Assembly (NCBI GenBank): GCA_015178975.1
Contig: WHVD01000250.1
Location: forward strand, 1 to 64,000
Reading direction: 5' to 3'
From: Hysterangium stoloniferum
Taxonomy: Eukaryota > Basidiomycota > Agaricomycetes > Hysterangiales > Hysterangiaceae
Length of the DNA stretch: 64,000 bases
A program made the position numbers and the translations under genes. Below the pieces are notes generated by a model. That model was not told the origin of the DNA. It made no database searches and worked only from the letters and a program-made list of their open reading frames with translations. Below are positions 31,344 through 43,414 of this stretch, piece after piece (within the stretch, counting starts at the first letter, position 1; each line of letters begins with the position of its first letter).

Positions 31344-32175
31344 AGTATTTATTACTGTTTATATTATATTAAAGCGAAGCATACTATCGAAAATGAACCT
31401 CTTGTTCGTCATAGACATTTTGGAGGATGATGGCGTCGTGGGAAAGTAGAACTCTGCATGGGTATTACGTACAGCTCAGAGGCTTATATAAGAAATTGTC
31501 GATCTCAGAATATCCTCTAAAAACCGCGACAGATATAAATCTTGAGAATGTTCAAAGTTTTGAAAATATGATTATATTTATATTTCCAAAAGAAAAGTCT
31601 GGGCACTTTCCAGATCGAGCTATATAAAGTCTTGAAGGCATTTGAGCAAAGATCAAAAAGATATTTGATGTGGTCTTTCCAAAGCAAAGTTTGCCCGATC
31701 ATCCGATGTGTGGGTCATGATAACATGACACTGTGTCAATCATGAGTTATATGGAGGGAGATTTATTTCCTCTGCATTTTAAGTGTATTTTTTATTTATT
31801 TTAGTGATTAAAACTCTGAATATTGATACATTACATTACATTTTTAAATAAGGATAAATTTTTCACACATTGAAAACTCTCGGAAAACTTAATGTGTTCT
31901 GAGGTTTTCAGTGTCTTTTTCAGTGTGACAATTTGTACCTCCGTGCCGTGGTACATACAAAGGAAAGAAAATTTAAGGGATCGCTCTTCGCTGCATTACC
32001 AGAGATGTAAACAGTACGCAATTTCGCAGTCGCAATGCGTCATATCGCCCTCTGCGGATTTGCTCTATTTCTATCATACCATGCATCATAATTAGTACAC
32101 GCTACAGTGATCCCATTTCAACAGCAGAGAGTGAACCGTACTTAACGATACTGATACATATTGTGCTCGTCACTT
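31344..32175. other. Intergenic region between MSP1 and CDC43
   Basis: AT-rich. Several ORFs of 60-67 codons are not convincing. It would contain the MSP1 promoter (near 31344-31450) and the CDC43 3' end. Confidence 0.5.
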
Positions 32176-33754
32176 CTATGGCACCCCACCTAAACCTGAA
32201 ATAGTCTTCCTCGCCCATTCGGCACTCTCAATTCTCAGATTGAGAACTGGATCCAGTTGATTTAATTGCCATGTAGACTTGTCCCCTTTTCTCTCTTCTA
32301 GCCATGATCGTGTTGGCGGGTATAGGGACAATGATGCAAGGGAAAGATAGGTGTGGTAAGGATCTACGACGTTATAAATATAAGAATCTTATAAGATGAT
32401 AGTTTGGATGAGTCACCTGGTGCCTCTCCGGGTGACTTCGCAATACCACCATATTTAAATTGACAAGAAAGTAGAAATTCGGCGTTACAATCGTTATTCA
32501 CATATATATCACTTTCTAAAATCTAAGAAAGGGTTGGATTTAGAATAATTAAAATTAAAATAATAAAAAGACCCAGTATACCTTGAGTGATGCTCCGCAC
32601 CAAAAACAATAACATGCGTCCGGGGTTTTTTCTGTACGGCCCTGGAATCCACCCTTCTGTCTTTGAATTAGCCATCGGACAGTCTGTTTGATCTGGGCGT
32701 CAGGGAGAAGCCTGTGAGGAAGCATGATGTCGTTTTGGTATCCCTTTGGTAGCAATCTAAGTGAAGATAAGGCACAATATGTCGGTCCGCCTATAATAAA
32801 ACATTTAAAAGACCAACATTTGTTCTCTAAGAAAACGAACGAAAAGGAGAGAAAATTATCCCACCTTGTGCTTCGCATCCAGGCGACTCCCCATACCCGC
32901 CTTCATAGGTCTTCCACAGAAATATTAAGGAGGATAAAGAATTGAAATCATAAAGGACGACCCACCCTACACTGTAATATGAATGCGACGGCTTTCGCGA
33001 CATCGATGCTCGTCCAATCATCAAGCATTGAACAAATAGCAAAGACACAAAACGTCAAGCGCAAGTCACTTTCTGAAGCTACTGTTCCGAGTGGTAAAGG
33101 TGAGAAACTATCGAACTTATGAGCGGAATTCCAGTGTAATTTGCGGATACTTGCCTTCCATCTGGATGTTGGGTCGACTGTAAAAAAATCTTAAGTCCGA
33201 TTCGATCTAGTTGCATAAAGTCGTCTCGTAAAATGGTCAATGATAATAAAGCCGTATATGTCATGATGAGATGCGGCGGGTCATATCGCCTGGCAGACGT
33301 TTCCTCCGTCTGAGAAATCATGAATGAACGATTACATCGCAGGAAAATTTATTCTCTACCTCCGATGCTAGGGAAGTTCCTGATCTCCAGCCAAACATCT
33401 CCCCTCGTTCTGAATTAATTAACATCCTCAAACCATTGTTGATGTCACAAATAATTATGAACGCACGGACAGAAAGACTCCATATCCAATCACGCCATTC
33501 TCTCCGATCCGCTTCCTTAACTTTCTTGTTTCCATCCAGTACCCCTAGTAGGTCTAACCCAGACAGACAGTAGTATGCAATACCAAGTCTGAACAAAATA
33601 TTAAACAAAGTGGAGGTGAGGATCTGAATTCATGAGTTTCCCACCGGGAGGTGTCCAAATCGGCTTTAGATCCCGGAAGACCTGTTATACATCGAATTAA
33701 ATGCCCAGCGTGTGCTTCCTTTGCGAAAACCGTACTAGGGGGAACAGCGAGCAT
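32176..33754 (-). CDS. CDC43: Geranylgeranyltransferase type I beta subunit
   Basis: GGTase-I attaches geranylgeranyl to CaaX proteins such as Rho GTPases; this is its catalytic beta subunit. The minus strand starts at ATG 33754 (MLAVPPSTVFAKEAHAGHLI), then DTS-R, an intron, and LGIAYYCLSGLDLLGVLD. Prenyltransferase repeats follow: LIMTYTALLSLTILRDDF, LTFCVFAICSMLDDW, YEGGYGESPGCEAQGGPTYC and QKGGFQGRTEKTPDACYCFW. Zinc ligands Asp and Cys lie in PDACYCFW and the His in DPYHTYLSLASLSL, as expected. The last exon ends at TAG 32176-32178. About seven short introns split the gene. Size and order of motifs fit Cdc43/PGGT1B better than the farnesyltransferase beta subunit. It appears intact. Confidence 0.9.
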
Positions 33755-33840
33755 CTTGATGGTTAGCCGCCCAATTAAGACAATACTTAATATGGATTAC
33801 TCCAACACGTGACTTAAACAGGGGCTAACTCTGCTACGCC
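33755..33840. promoter_or_regulatory. Shared divergent promoter of CDC43 and the WDR7-like gene
   Basis: Only 86 bp separate the two start codons, so the genes must share a bidirectional promoter. No canonical TATA box was seen. Confidence 0.6.
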
Positions 33841-36800
33841 ATGCATAATGATTCGCTGATAGTTCCCCTCGTTCTCAATAGTTCTGATAATGGCTTGGAC
33901 TTGGAGAGAGCGTATGCTAGTTGTTCACCAACGAAAACCACAACATGGGGTCTCGCCGTTGAACAAGGAACACGAAACTTTGATGACATTTCAGCAGGAG
34001 CTGCAGTGGGTTGTGAGGACGGCTCTGTCTTTGTTTTTTACATGAAAGAAAAAGAAAAAGAGCAATTATCGTCTAACCTATCTTCACGGAATGCGATACC
34101 AACCATGCTACAGATATCCTCGACCTCGGCCCATCCTTCTCGGACGCCGTCTCCTACCCTTTCAATAGGATCGTCTCACAAGACGTCTGGTTCACGAAAT
34201 GGGCTTCACTTTAAGCATGCCCCTCACCCTCTCTCCCACCGAACCCGTTCGCGGGTCACCTCATCTGTTTCGAAAGCATCAGCTGAAGCACCACGTAACT
34301 CCGTTGATTTCGATGAAGAAAAAGATAAACTTGAAGAATTAGTGAAGAATGCGCCGCCGAAGGGAAAATCTCTGATGGAGGGTTTAATGACCTCCTATGC
34401 TGTTGCGGGTATGGGATTTCACATCGAGTCAGACCGCAGTAGTGTAAAGCAGCAGAAGCGTTCTCGCACCGCTCCCTCCTCTGCATCACCATCTCCACGT
34501 AATTCATTGTCAGCCCCTCCATCTCCTTCCATTTCACCGTCTCCTTCCCCTTCCTCCCACCATTTTAACGTCCCATCTTCACCTGGCCCTGGGTCTCAGG
34601 ATGTGGGTATGCCTTCGCTCAAGATAAAATTTCACGTGTTCCCACAATGCTTCAAAAGCGACAGTCGAATAGTATCTCTAATCTGCCTTTCAAGTGGTAT
34701 ACTTCTTGCTTTAAATTTATCAGGGTATGAGTTCTTATCTATGTGACAACTTCGCAGTGTAAGTAATGTGCCTATTGTAGGGTCGTGACAGTCATATCAA
34801 CCCAATCGGGGCTATGTATTGCCTTGCTTGACCTCGATTCCCTGCCTATGCTCCATCCGCCTCCTACATCTTCGCCGTCGGCGCCGGTTTTTGGAGCCAT
34901 TGCCGACAACCTGTCCGCCTGGACTTGGAAGACTCTACAAGTAATTGGAACACAACAGGTATGTCTCTTTTCGGAATTTATTTATGGCGTCCTTAAATTA
35001 ATTATGTAGGGTACAATAATTCTCGCATCCGCATCTGACCAATCGTCAATATCCGGGAACGGTAAATCTGATGTCCGTACAAGAATCGCTATTCTACAGT
35101 TAGAAAGCCTTAGTCCATATTCATCCCCACTTGATTTTGCCTATACAACCCGAAATAGTGTCCTTCAGAAGGTTTCGGAATGGGTCATGGATGGCGACCC
35201 CAAGGCCATCGGCTTGCTAAAGGATAGTGGTGAGCGAGTCGTGTAATTACCAAGAAACTCCCTAATGTTTACAGCTTCTTCTGTGACCTTCTACTACACT
35301 AGTTCCACTGTCCCATCAAGTCTCATTGCTCACACCCTTGAGATTGTCCCTCCTGCGTTCGTTGCGACCGCGCCAGATTCTTTACGTCCATCACCCGAAG
35401 CAATATCGTCGTCCTCCGTTGTTTCTGCAGTAGCAGCGACGCCTCCTCATCGCTTAATTCCCATTCCGAACCCTTTTAAACCGAAAGACGGGTCTCATTC
35501 ACCGCAAAAGGAGCTAGATAAAGCGATGTCGCCTGGCCCTGGTCGAGTAGTATTAGGAGCGCCCGTGATTCTCGGCGTAGTGCCAGACATTGAGGCTCCG
35601 GATGAGCTTGTTAAAGGGTTACAAATATGGGACATAGACGGTCCATATGCCCGAGGTGCTTTGTGGAGCAGCACCGAATTTCTTGTAAGGAGGATTGATT
35701 TTTATTAAATCTAGTGATTTATCCCACCCTCAGATTTTCGAAAGCACCCCCGATGAAAGCAACATGCGAGTGGTTGGTAAAGTTCTGTACCAAAATCTAG
35801 ACGCCGTCATCAAGGTTGATAATGAGTCTGTTATATTGGCTGACACGGTAAGCCTGGTTGGCGCTATTGAAGGTATATTGATGATAGTAATTATCTATTT
35901 TAGTCTCGCGCTAATTCGTTCCGTCTTCCTCCTCCCCATGAGTCTATGTGAGCTCACTTTCACTCCACGATATCATATGCACTCCTGTTAATATTCGACA
36001 ATGACAGTGATGGAAAAAGGCTCACACAGTTGGCCTTTACTACATTTGAAACAGGGTCTATCATAACTGCACCATCATCTTCCTTACTTTTATGCTGTAT
36101 GGCCGGATGTAACCTTCCTGCTTTGGATCAGAACAGCCTGGTATACGCACCTCTTCTACCCATGTTCTCTAAAACAAACTTACGGTCAGCCACTCGCGAG
36201 ACTAAAGAGGGCAGTAATAGAACAGCGTGGGCTTCCCCACCTCAGCGAGAGGGTCTTCGGATAACATCTCTGCTACCGATAGAACTCGACTCGATCATTC
36301 TGGGATTCAGTGAGTATCCTTAACATTATTGAAAATGATGTTAACTATTTGATAGGCGATAACTCGCTATGCCGATCGTCCCTAACGAACCTGTTAATCT
36401 TAGGATGGCACAATCTGCCGAGGATAAAAGCAACCGGCAATGCCGCAATCTGCTCTCTTCATTTGATAAAACAGGTGGATGGGGCGAAGTTCATTGTGGG
36501 AGGCACAGACGATGGCGGGGTATCGATATGGGATCTATCGTTAGTGTATCAGTGCCCATATCACAGGGTGGGATGTCTGAGGTGATTAGCAGTAGTTTCC
36601 AGCTCCGTGCTCGCTGGATACTATTTACCGAGTCGCTTGTCACCGTCATCCCATTGATGGACAGCGGTGTTGGTCGGCTGCAAGGGTACATGTTATGCAT
36701 ATCCGGGGACGGAACCTTAGCAGTAATCAACATGGATGGATTTGAATTGTGAGTGACTCTTACTCTTGTCCTTCCCTTGGTACACCCATGTGATTTGTTT

Positions 36801-39246
36801 AGCCTCTATCTTATCCCCGGCGCGGCAACTCATCTTTGTCGCATATGTCTCGGCGAAGATAATTTATTACTAATGTACGCAGACAACAGAGCCAGGTTAT
36901 GGGATGTGAAAACTCGAGAGTTTTGGCGGTCGATGTCAACTAAAACCGCCAACGAGCTAGTCGTTCAGGGTGAACAGGGTGAATGGTCTCAATTGTAGGC
37001 TGGTTCCCTCTCCTACATATATCTTCTTCTCACATGTTCTTAACAGTGATGTGACAAAAAATGAGACCAGTTTTATGGAGTCGTCACTTGCAGCTCTTTT
37101 AAATTCGTCATCTTCGCTTGATGCTGGTGTGCAATCTTAGTATCATAAAAATACTACAGACAATTGACTGTCTCCATAGCGTCTACTTTACTTGTTGACG
37201 TATGCGCTCTCAGCAATATCATCCATCCACTACCTCCTTCGCAAGTCTTCCGTGATCCTCGTTTTCCTGAAGACAGCAACGTTGTCTCAGAGCCGGGAAA
37301 TTCACCAGAAGCATCTATCCCCGTTCCTATAAAAAAATCCCCCCGTCGACTGAGGCTTTTGAAAGCTCTTGTAGCAGCACTTCACACATTTGGCCTTGAT
37401 AGTGGTATCGACGAAATATGCAAAGGAAAGCTCGCAGTGACTGAGTCAAAGGCTTTTGTCGGCACTTCTGGGTTAGTCGTCTCTATTAATACAATGAGCC
37501 CTGCTAAAAACTAGTCTTTTTTTATAACGCATAGAGTTGGAACAATACCATCCTTAATTAAGCTATCATCTCCGCGAGAGTTTTGGCAAATCTCGCCTGA
37601 GCACACTGCGTGCAGACAGCTGGCGTTGGTTACCGTGCTTCGTGGATTTCTTGCGTTCGATGGTAATATATATCAATCATAACTGTTTCAAAATATGCGA
37701 CACTAATTGAGTAGAAGATTGTGAACAATTTGCGAATGAAATTATCACTTTCTATGTGACGTCGTTACCAGACATAGTGGGATCATTGTGGCAACCTCCT
37801 AGTCTGTCGCTCCTTGCTCGATACTGGTTTCATTCTTCCGGTAAGCTCTATGTTGTATTGATTTGACTTTATTTATTCTATGCTGCAGTGGATCTACGCC
37901 TCGCCGCTAGAGCATTGTTTGGTACGGCTGCTGCGCGCCTGTCAGATGAGAACACCATTCATCTAGTAGAGTATTGGCAACACGAATGTAGGTCGTGCCC
38001 TTGGGAGGCAATGATGAGAACGCTGATCCTGTTCCGTGTAGTACCTTGTCTGCAACCGGATACAGAAAAGCAATCCGCATCCGCCGCTCTGGCTCTATTA
38101 ATTACCGGTAATATTGCCATCGAAAGATATGCTGTTCTGTCAACCAGGTAAATTGCTGAAAATTTATCCAAACCATCACTTTGTTTTAATACGATTGTTT
38201 TCAGTACTTTGACAGATATAGCTAAGTCGATCACTCTTTATCTCCATGATGAAAGTTGTCCGCATCGCAATTTGGCCATCGATCTTTGTTCCCGAGGTTT
38301 TCAGATATGGCAACACCATGTCGATGCAATGGAAGTGCTCAGGGCCCTCTTTAATCTTTCTACTAGTGCTGACAAGGAGCGCAACGTGGGGCCTCAAGCG
38401 AGGCTTGCTGTGCTCCAGATTGCGTCTAGCAATACACCGTTATTTATGACTACTTTGTCGTTGGACATTCTCCATCCTAGATCTGTGCAACAGAGGAAAT
38501 CAATCTTGCAATTAGTGGCATTCTTAATACGGAAAGTAGGTGTTTGAATTGGATCCCTTGATTTATTTTACTCAAATAAATTGTCGCAGAAACCTCTAGT
38601 TTTATATCCGAACTTACCACGACTTGTAGAGGCTGTGGTGAAATCTCTGGATCCATCTTCCTCTAACGACAGGGATGCTATAATGGACGCGGCCACAGAG
38701 ATATTAGGGCAGGTTGTTAAGTTGTAAGTAGTGTTTCCAACAGATCTAGGACTAAATGAAATCGATCGATACAGCTTCCCCTCTGTTGATTTTCACATGG
38801 CAACACAGCGGCTATGCGTTGGCACAAGCGAAGGCGCAGTGATTATGTACGATCTTAAAACAGCGACAAGATTGTATGTTTTGGAAGGACATAAGAAACG
38901 CCTCGATGCGTGCAGCTTCTCCCCTGATGGCCGAAGACTTGTCACAGTGTCCTTGGAGGAAAGCGTGGTGAGAGTGTGGAAGGTAGGGTCCAGCTTGACC
39001 AGCCTTTTCCTACCGGGCGCACCACCTCGTCAAGGTAACTCGGGGTCACAGCCATTCAAAACGATCCCATTTAATGCCGGAGACGAAGGTAGAGTGACAT
39101 ACGCTATGTACTTACCAAACTTATGCTCATTTTTCCAAGGCCACATGACTACTGCCGCTGTACTCGAGTGGGTCCAGTTCGAATGGCCGTCCGATCGCAC
39201 TGCTAGGCTCAAAATTCGAGATATCGCCTTCACCTTTAACACTTGA
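33841..39246 (+). CDS. WDR7 / rabconnectin-3 beta-like WD40 protein
   Basis: A long gene with more than a dozen short introns. Exon 1 (ATG 33841) has ISAGAAVGCEDGSVFVFYM, a WD blade, then a Ser/Pro-rich low-complexity stretch (residues about 80-260). Later exons give GLQIWDIDGPYARGALW, GAKFIVGGTDDGGVSIWDL, LLLMYADNRARLWDVKTREF, then a helical region (LVAALHTFGLDSGIDEI, ARALFGTAAARLSDENTI, QARLAVLQIASSNTPLFM). The C-terminal blades read RLCVGTSEGAVIMYDLKTAT and LEGHKKRLDACSFSPDGRRL, ending RLKIRDIAFTFNT at TGA 39244-39246. The blade-helix-blade order and C-terminus match fungal WDR7 homologues, which with DMXL/Rav1-type partners regulate V-ATPase and endosomal acidification. No frame disruption was noticed. 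Exact splice sites are not listed. Confidence 0.82.
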
Positions 39247-39532
39247 AATTAACTTGCTTATATACTTTTTCAAGAAGCAAGGTTGCCATCGTGACAAGTC
39301 ACTATCGTAGCAGACATTTTTCTCAGGATGTTGATTGAGCTTAATATATTCAAGTATCTCGCTAGTCTTAAGAGGGCATCGAGCGGCAGCAACATATATA
39401 TATAACAGACTACGGCTATCATACATAAATATGAGATTGCATATCTTTTATTCACATCTTGCTGGCGGTGTTGAGTGCAGTGTTGCGGTGTTGTGTTCAA
39501 CATCAGTAAACTGTTTTTCGGGATTTGGTCCG

Positions 39533-39583
39533 GTATCACTGTTAGACATATCACTGTTAGACATATCACTGTTAGACATCCGG
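39533..39583 (+). repeat. 17-bp tandem repeat, three copies
   Basis: ATATCACTGTTAGACAT repeated three times (first copy starts GTATCACTG). Confidence 0.9.
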
Positions 39584-39787
39584 GTATCGGACTTGGGGCT
39601 TTGCACTGCCGCGATCAATATCTGATATCTTACCCCTAGCTCTCCCATCATGGCGAGATCGGTATATTTGGAATTGGACAAGGACTACCAACGTGTAGTT
39701 TTCGAATACTCCGGATATTACCCTTTGGTTCTTACTAGTAAGTATGGCATGGGGCATCCATCCAATATATTTCTACATCATTGACTG

Positions 39788-39832
39788 TACAAGATTGATG
39801 CAGAGGTGTGTCAGGATTTGATTGAAAGTATT
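39788..39832 (+). mobile_element. Fossil of a Tc1 transposase 3' region
   Basis: About 43 bp (CAAGATTGATGCAGAGGTGT...) match 21115-21158 of the family B transposase with four differences, corresponding to KIDVEVCQNLIESM. No arms are detectable around it. Confidence 0.7.
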
Positions 39833-40489
39833 GAAGAATACCTATACAGGTCAATACTTTCGGAATTATTGAGTATTTTCGAAAAACACCGAAAATGCTC
39901 GTTTTGCAAAAAGGCCATAGACTTCGCTCTAACAGAGTGTCTTTCACCAGTATTTCTCGGCATATTGCATCCGCCCCATTTCAAAAGTACTTTAATTAGG
40001 AAATTAATGCCACCCAGTCGATTATTGCTGTCGATTCTTTGTCGTCGTTAAGACGTCCTTGAACGTCTTCAGATCACTGACAGCGCCGCTGCTGTCACGG
40101 CTAGCATGTCAGACTTTGAAAGCACCAATGTAATATGTTAGAGGATGATTGCCGGAGGACGACTGAAATATTTAGTAATACAGCAAAAAATGCGAGATAC
40201 GTCTCACAGTAGAGCATTTTTGCTAAATTCTTTTCACTCTAAGAAACTAACAATACTCGACGAAAATACTCCAAAAATACGCGGAAAAAGCTACCATGAA
40301 ACACCCTATTGCAAAGTGGTGGACTTACGTTTCAAACTCAGTTGGCATGTATACATGGCGCTTTTTCCATCGGCAGTGGCCAGATAGACGGAGTAATCAA
40401 ATCAGTGCCCAAGTCGCGTACCTTCTTGCGACCCTTCATTGATCCTTCGAGTTTCATACAAGTTTTACAATGAATTTTTGAACAATGTA

Positions 40490-40600
40490 TGGTATTACCG
40501 GTAGTTAGGTATATAACCTAGCCAATTGTACTACGTTCCTTATGCGCTTGCGACGAGTTTCCGTGTACCCAACTCGAGCCAAACGTACTCCAAACTATAA
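40490..40600 (+). repeat. Dispersed repeat copy, plus orientation
   Basis: The sequence from TACCGGTAGTTAGGTATATA to GCCAAACGTACTCC matches the reverse complement of 51287-51393 at roughly 85 percent. The family is unknown, perhaps an old LTR or MITE end. Confidence 0.75.
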
Positions 40601-41390
40601 ATAGTGAACAACCTGATTGGTGTCAAACACTCGGTGGATCATCATATTATGACCTCGTATCAGTCTTACTTTACACCGATAATATAGCCGTGCTCGATTC
40701 TATTGCATTTTGACTTTCCATGATTCCTAAATGGTGCTCGGCATCGCCCCCTCACAGTACCGAGCTCGAGTAACAAAGTCCTTGGTCCTTTAGGAAAGCT
40801 AGGAGTAAGCATAATTTCATAATCCCCCCCTCTCCCCTCGAAGCTGCAGAACATTGGCAACCCGACAACACTTCCAACCAGCCACATTAGGTCCACCTGG
40901 GGTTCACTCGCGTCCATCGACTCGGAGGACCATGCTGTTTTACGGGAGGGTTCGAAATATGAGCACTGGAAGTGATCCCGTCACCTCGTCCTCATACTCT
41001 GCACTTTCAAAAATAAAAGCCTAATGCGTCCGATGGCAGCATTGTACATGTTGCTCCATGACAGGCTTATACATTTCGGCCCACGTCCCATGAAGGATTA
41101 TACTAGTAATGGGCCTGACGGCGGTTGAATAGGTAACTTTGTAGGTGGTTGCGGTGCTACAGTTCCCTGAGCTGCATCAGTCACGATTAAATTGATTTAC
41201 TAGGAATACTATATAAACGCCTTGTTTGAGAGCTGTATATAAATGGTATAAAATGGTATAAAACGGCAGTCTGACATATACGAGAAGCCGACATATGTGT
41301 AATACTTATCAATATCGCATGACACCATGTAATGTAAGCCTGGCTTAGCGCCATAAGGACCATCAATCCATTTTTTGGGAAAATGATGCT
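40601..41390. other. Region without a recognised gene
   Basis: No supported coding region. The ORF of 83 codons at 40666-40917 (minus) has no recognisable motif. Confidence 0.45.
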
Positions 41391-41392
41391 TA

Positions 41393-41771
41393 CAGCTGTT
41401 CCGAGTACCGATGGCGGTGTTCAAAATTTAAAAAAAAAGTTCCGCTTTTGACCTACAGACAAATTGCGCTATATGTCAGGAATGAGACCCAATTAAGACA
41501 CAGTATTTTGGGGTGTATATGATATAGTAGATATCTATATATTTATGTATATATTTGGCCTTATGACATCCTATTTAATATTCAGTGAGATATCAGTGCA
41601 ATGGTTCCCCTGCATTCAATTATTCATATATTTGCATAGAGGTTGGTGGAACTAATACTATCTATTGTATGAAAATATCCCCTGAGTTGTGAGGCATAAT
41701 GCTACCTTTTGAAAAAAAGCGGAACTTTTTTTTTAAATTTTGAACACCGCCATCGGTACTCGGAACAGCTG
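41393..41771. mobile_element. Tc1/mariner-type MITE with about 57-bp terminal inverted repeats
   Basis: 379 bp flanked by TA on both sides (41391-41392, 41772-41773). Ends CAGCTGTTCCGAGTACCGAT and its complement extend inward through GGCGGTGTTCAAAATTT, an A/T run and AGCGGAAC. The centre is AT-rich and non-coding. TA target, CAG/CTG ends and small size define a non-autonomous Tc1/mariner element. Confidence 0.88.
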
Positions 41772-41773
41772 TA

Positions 41774-42332
41774 ATCAGAATTGGCGCCCTGTCACACGGT
41801 GAGCAATCTGCTTTTGCCAGGCCCTTGCTCTCCTGATATCAGGGGATATTATTGATGAAAGTTGCTGATAGCAACTCCAACTCTTGACTGGGAACAGCAG
41901 TCTCCATAAACCCTGAGCGAGTTACTAGTATAGGGTTGTATGTGCCTCTTGCTTCGTGACATGCATGAATGCCATAATACGACTGATTTGTTTCAATTTA
42001 CTAGTGAGATGTGCCGGAGCACGGGTTCGTCCGGGACATCTGAAGATCTGGCTCCGAATAGGAAGGCTACAAAGTCAGTCAGAAATCCTCACAAAGTGTA
42101 TCTGTGGCCATTGTATCTGTTCGGAATATGCCCATTGCTAGCATGCATTGGTTACCAACACACTTTATTGGAAACCGGGGAATCTTCCTCAGGGAGAAAC
42201 AACATCGCCAACTTGAAAGGGGCAAAAGCCCTTTTAGCTCAACCCCCGTCTTCAAGTTCATATAAATTTTATTAATCTAACTCACCAATCCCCACTACCT
42301 TTTCCTACTTTAATTCTTTGTCATCTGTTTTA
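41774..42332 (+). promoter_or_regulatory. Upstream region of SUR2
   Basis: The last 80 bp hold CATATAAATTTT (42260) and a pyrimidine-rich leader up to ATG 42333. The ORF at 41940-42275 runs into the promoter and is unlikely to be a gene. Confidence 0.4.
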
Positions 42333-43414
42333 ATGAACTTCACAGTCGAACAGCTTGTAAATCCCACTAATTGGTGTTCGATTGGTTACCCGTGGTACCA
42401 TGCTCAGCGACCGACCTTCATACCTGGCGTTTCGGACAGCATAACGACACTTATCAGCCCTGTTGTACTTTATTGGATTGTTTCTTTAGCGTTTCATCTT
42501 CTAGATATTTCGGGTTGGGAGTGGCTAGAACACTATCGGGTTCAGCCATCAGCAGAGATTTTAAAGAAAAATCTTGCAACGAAGGGAGAGGTGGTTGCCA
42601 CAGTCATGAAGATGCAGATTATGCAGACGCTGTTTGGGTACTTGTGGGGATATTTCCTTTCAGGCAACAACGACCAGCTAAATTATACCGCCGAACTCCA
42701 AGAAACAAGTGTCCGCGTGACACATTGGCTCTTGAAGTTTTTCGACGCAGATCGGGTGGCTCGAATGATGGCAGAACATGGCACGCAGCTAACCTATTAT
42801 ACTTACTGGTGGTTTATTCCTCTCATCCAATTGGCCTTCGGGATGTAAGTGCATTGCTCATAATCCATGTATCTGTTCTTTAATAATGGGCTGCAGGTTC
42901 GTTCTCGATACCTACCAATACTTTGTGCATCGCGCATTACACGACGTCCCTTTCCTTTACAAACACTTGCATTCGGTCCACCATCGCCTTTACGTCCCAT
43001 ATGCATACGGCAGCCAATACAACCACCCTTTCGAGGGTGCAATTGTTGATGGTTTAAGTGCAACCCTTGCGTCTAGTTTCGCCGGCATGTCGGAACGTCA
43101 GACATTAGTCCTATACGCAATAGCCACATATAAGGGGATTGAAGACCATTGCGGGTATCAATTTCCCTGGCACCCTTTGCGCTTCCTCACCAGTAACGAT
43201 TCCGAATTCCACGAAATTCACCATCAGGCAAGAATCATGTTGTTGGCATATAATCGCACTATAGTAACCTTTTTTTTTATTTCAATAGGTTGCAGGCTTG
43301 AAGTCAAACTTTTCACAGCCATTATTTACATTTTGGGATCGCGCGTTAGGAACATATATGACCATGGAACAGCTGGAAGCCAAGAAGGGGCACAAGAAGA
43401 TAAAAGATCTATAA
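42333..43414 (+). CDS. SUR2: Sphinganine C4-hydroxylase (fatty acid hydroxylase superfamily)
   Basis: Sur2 hydroxylates dihydrosphingosine to phytosphingosine in the ER membrane. Exons 42333-42844, 42897-43227 and 43289-43414 add up to exactly 323 codons including the stop (322 residues). The start MNFTVEQLVNPTNW was chosen over an upstream non-ATG extension. Hydrophobic segments lie near residues 33-55, 90-110 and 160-180. The His boxes are HRALH (after DTYQYFV), HSVHH and HEIHH, the di-iron ligands of this family. WHPLRFLTSNDSEFHEIHHQ and FTFWDRALGTYM are typical. Intron 1 is GT-AG (52 nt); intron 2 (61 nt) starts GCAAGA and is a GC-AG intron. It appears intact. Confidence 0.93.

Larger units (their letters stand above)
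39247..40489. other. Intergenic region with small repeats
   Basis: Contains three tandem copies of a 17-bp unit ATATCACTGTTAGACAT (39533-39583) and a Tc1 transposase fossil at 39788-39832. Other ORFs of 60-100 codons show no family signature. Confidence 0.5.

Noticed and set aside
39533..39583. CRISPR-like direct repeats
   Set aside because: The 17-bp units are adjacent with no spacers, and the genome is eukaryotic.
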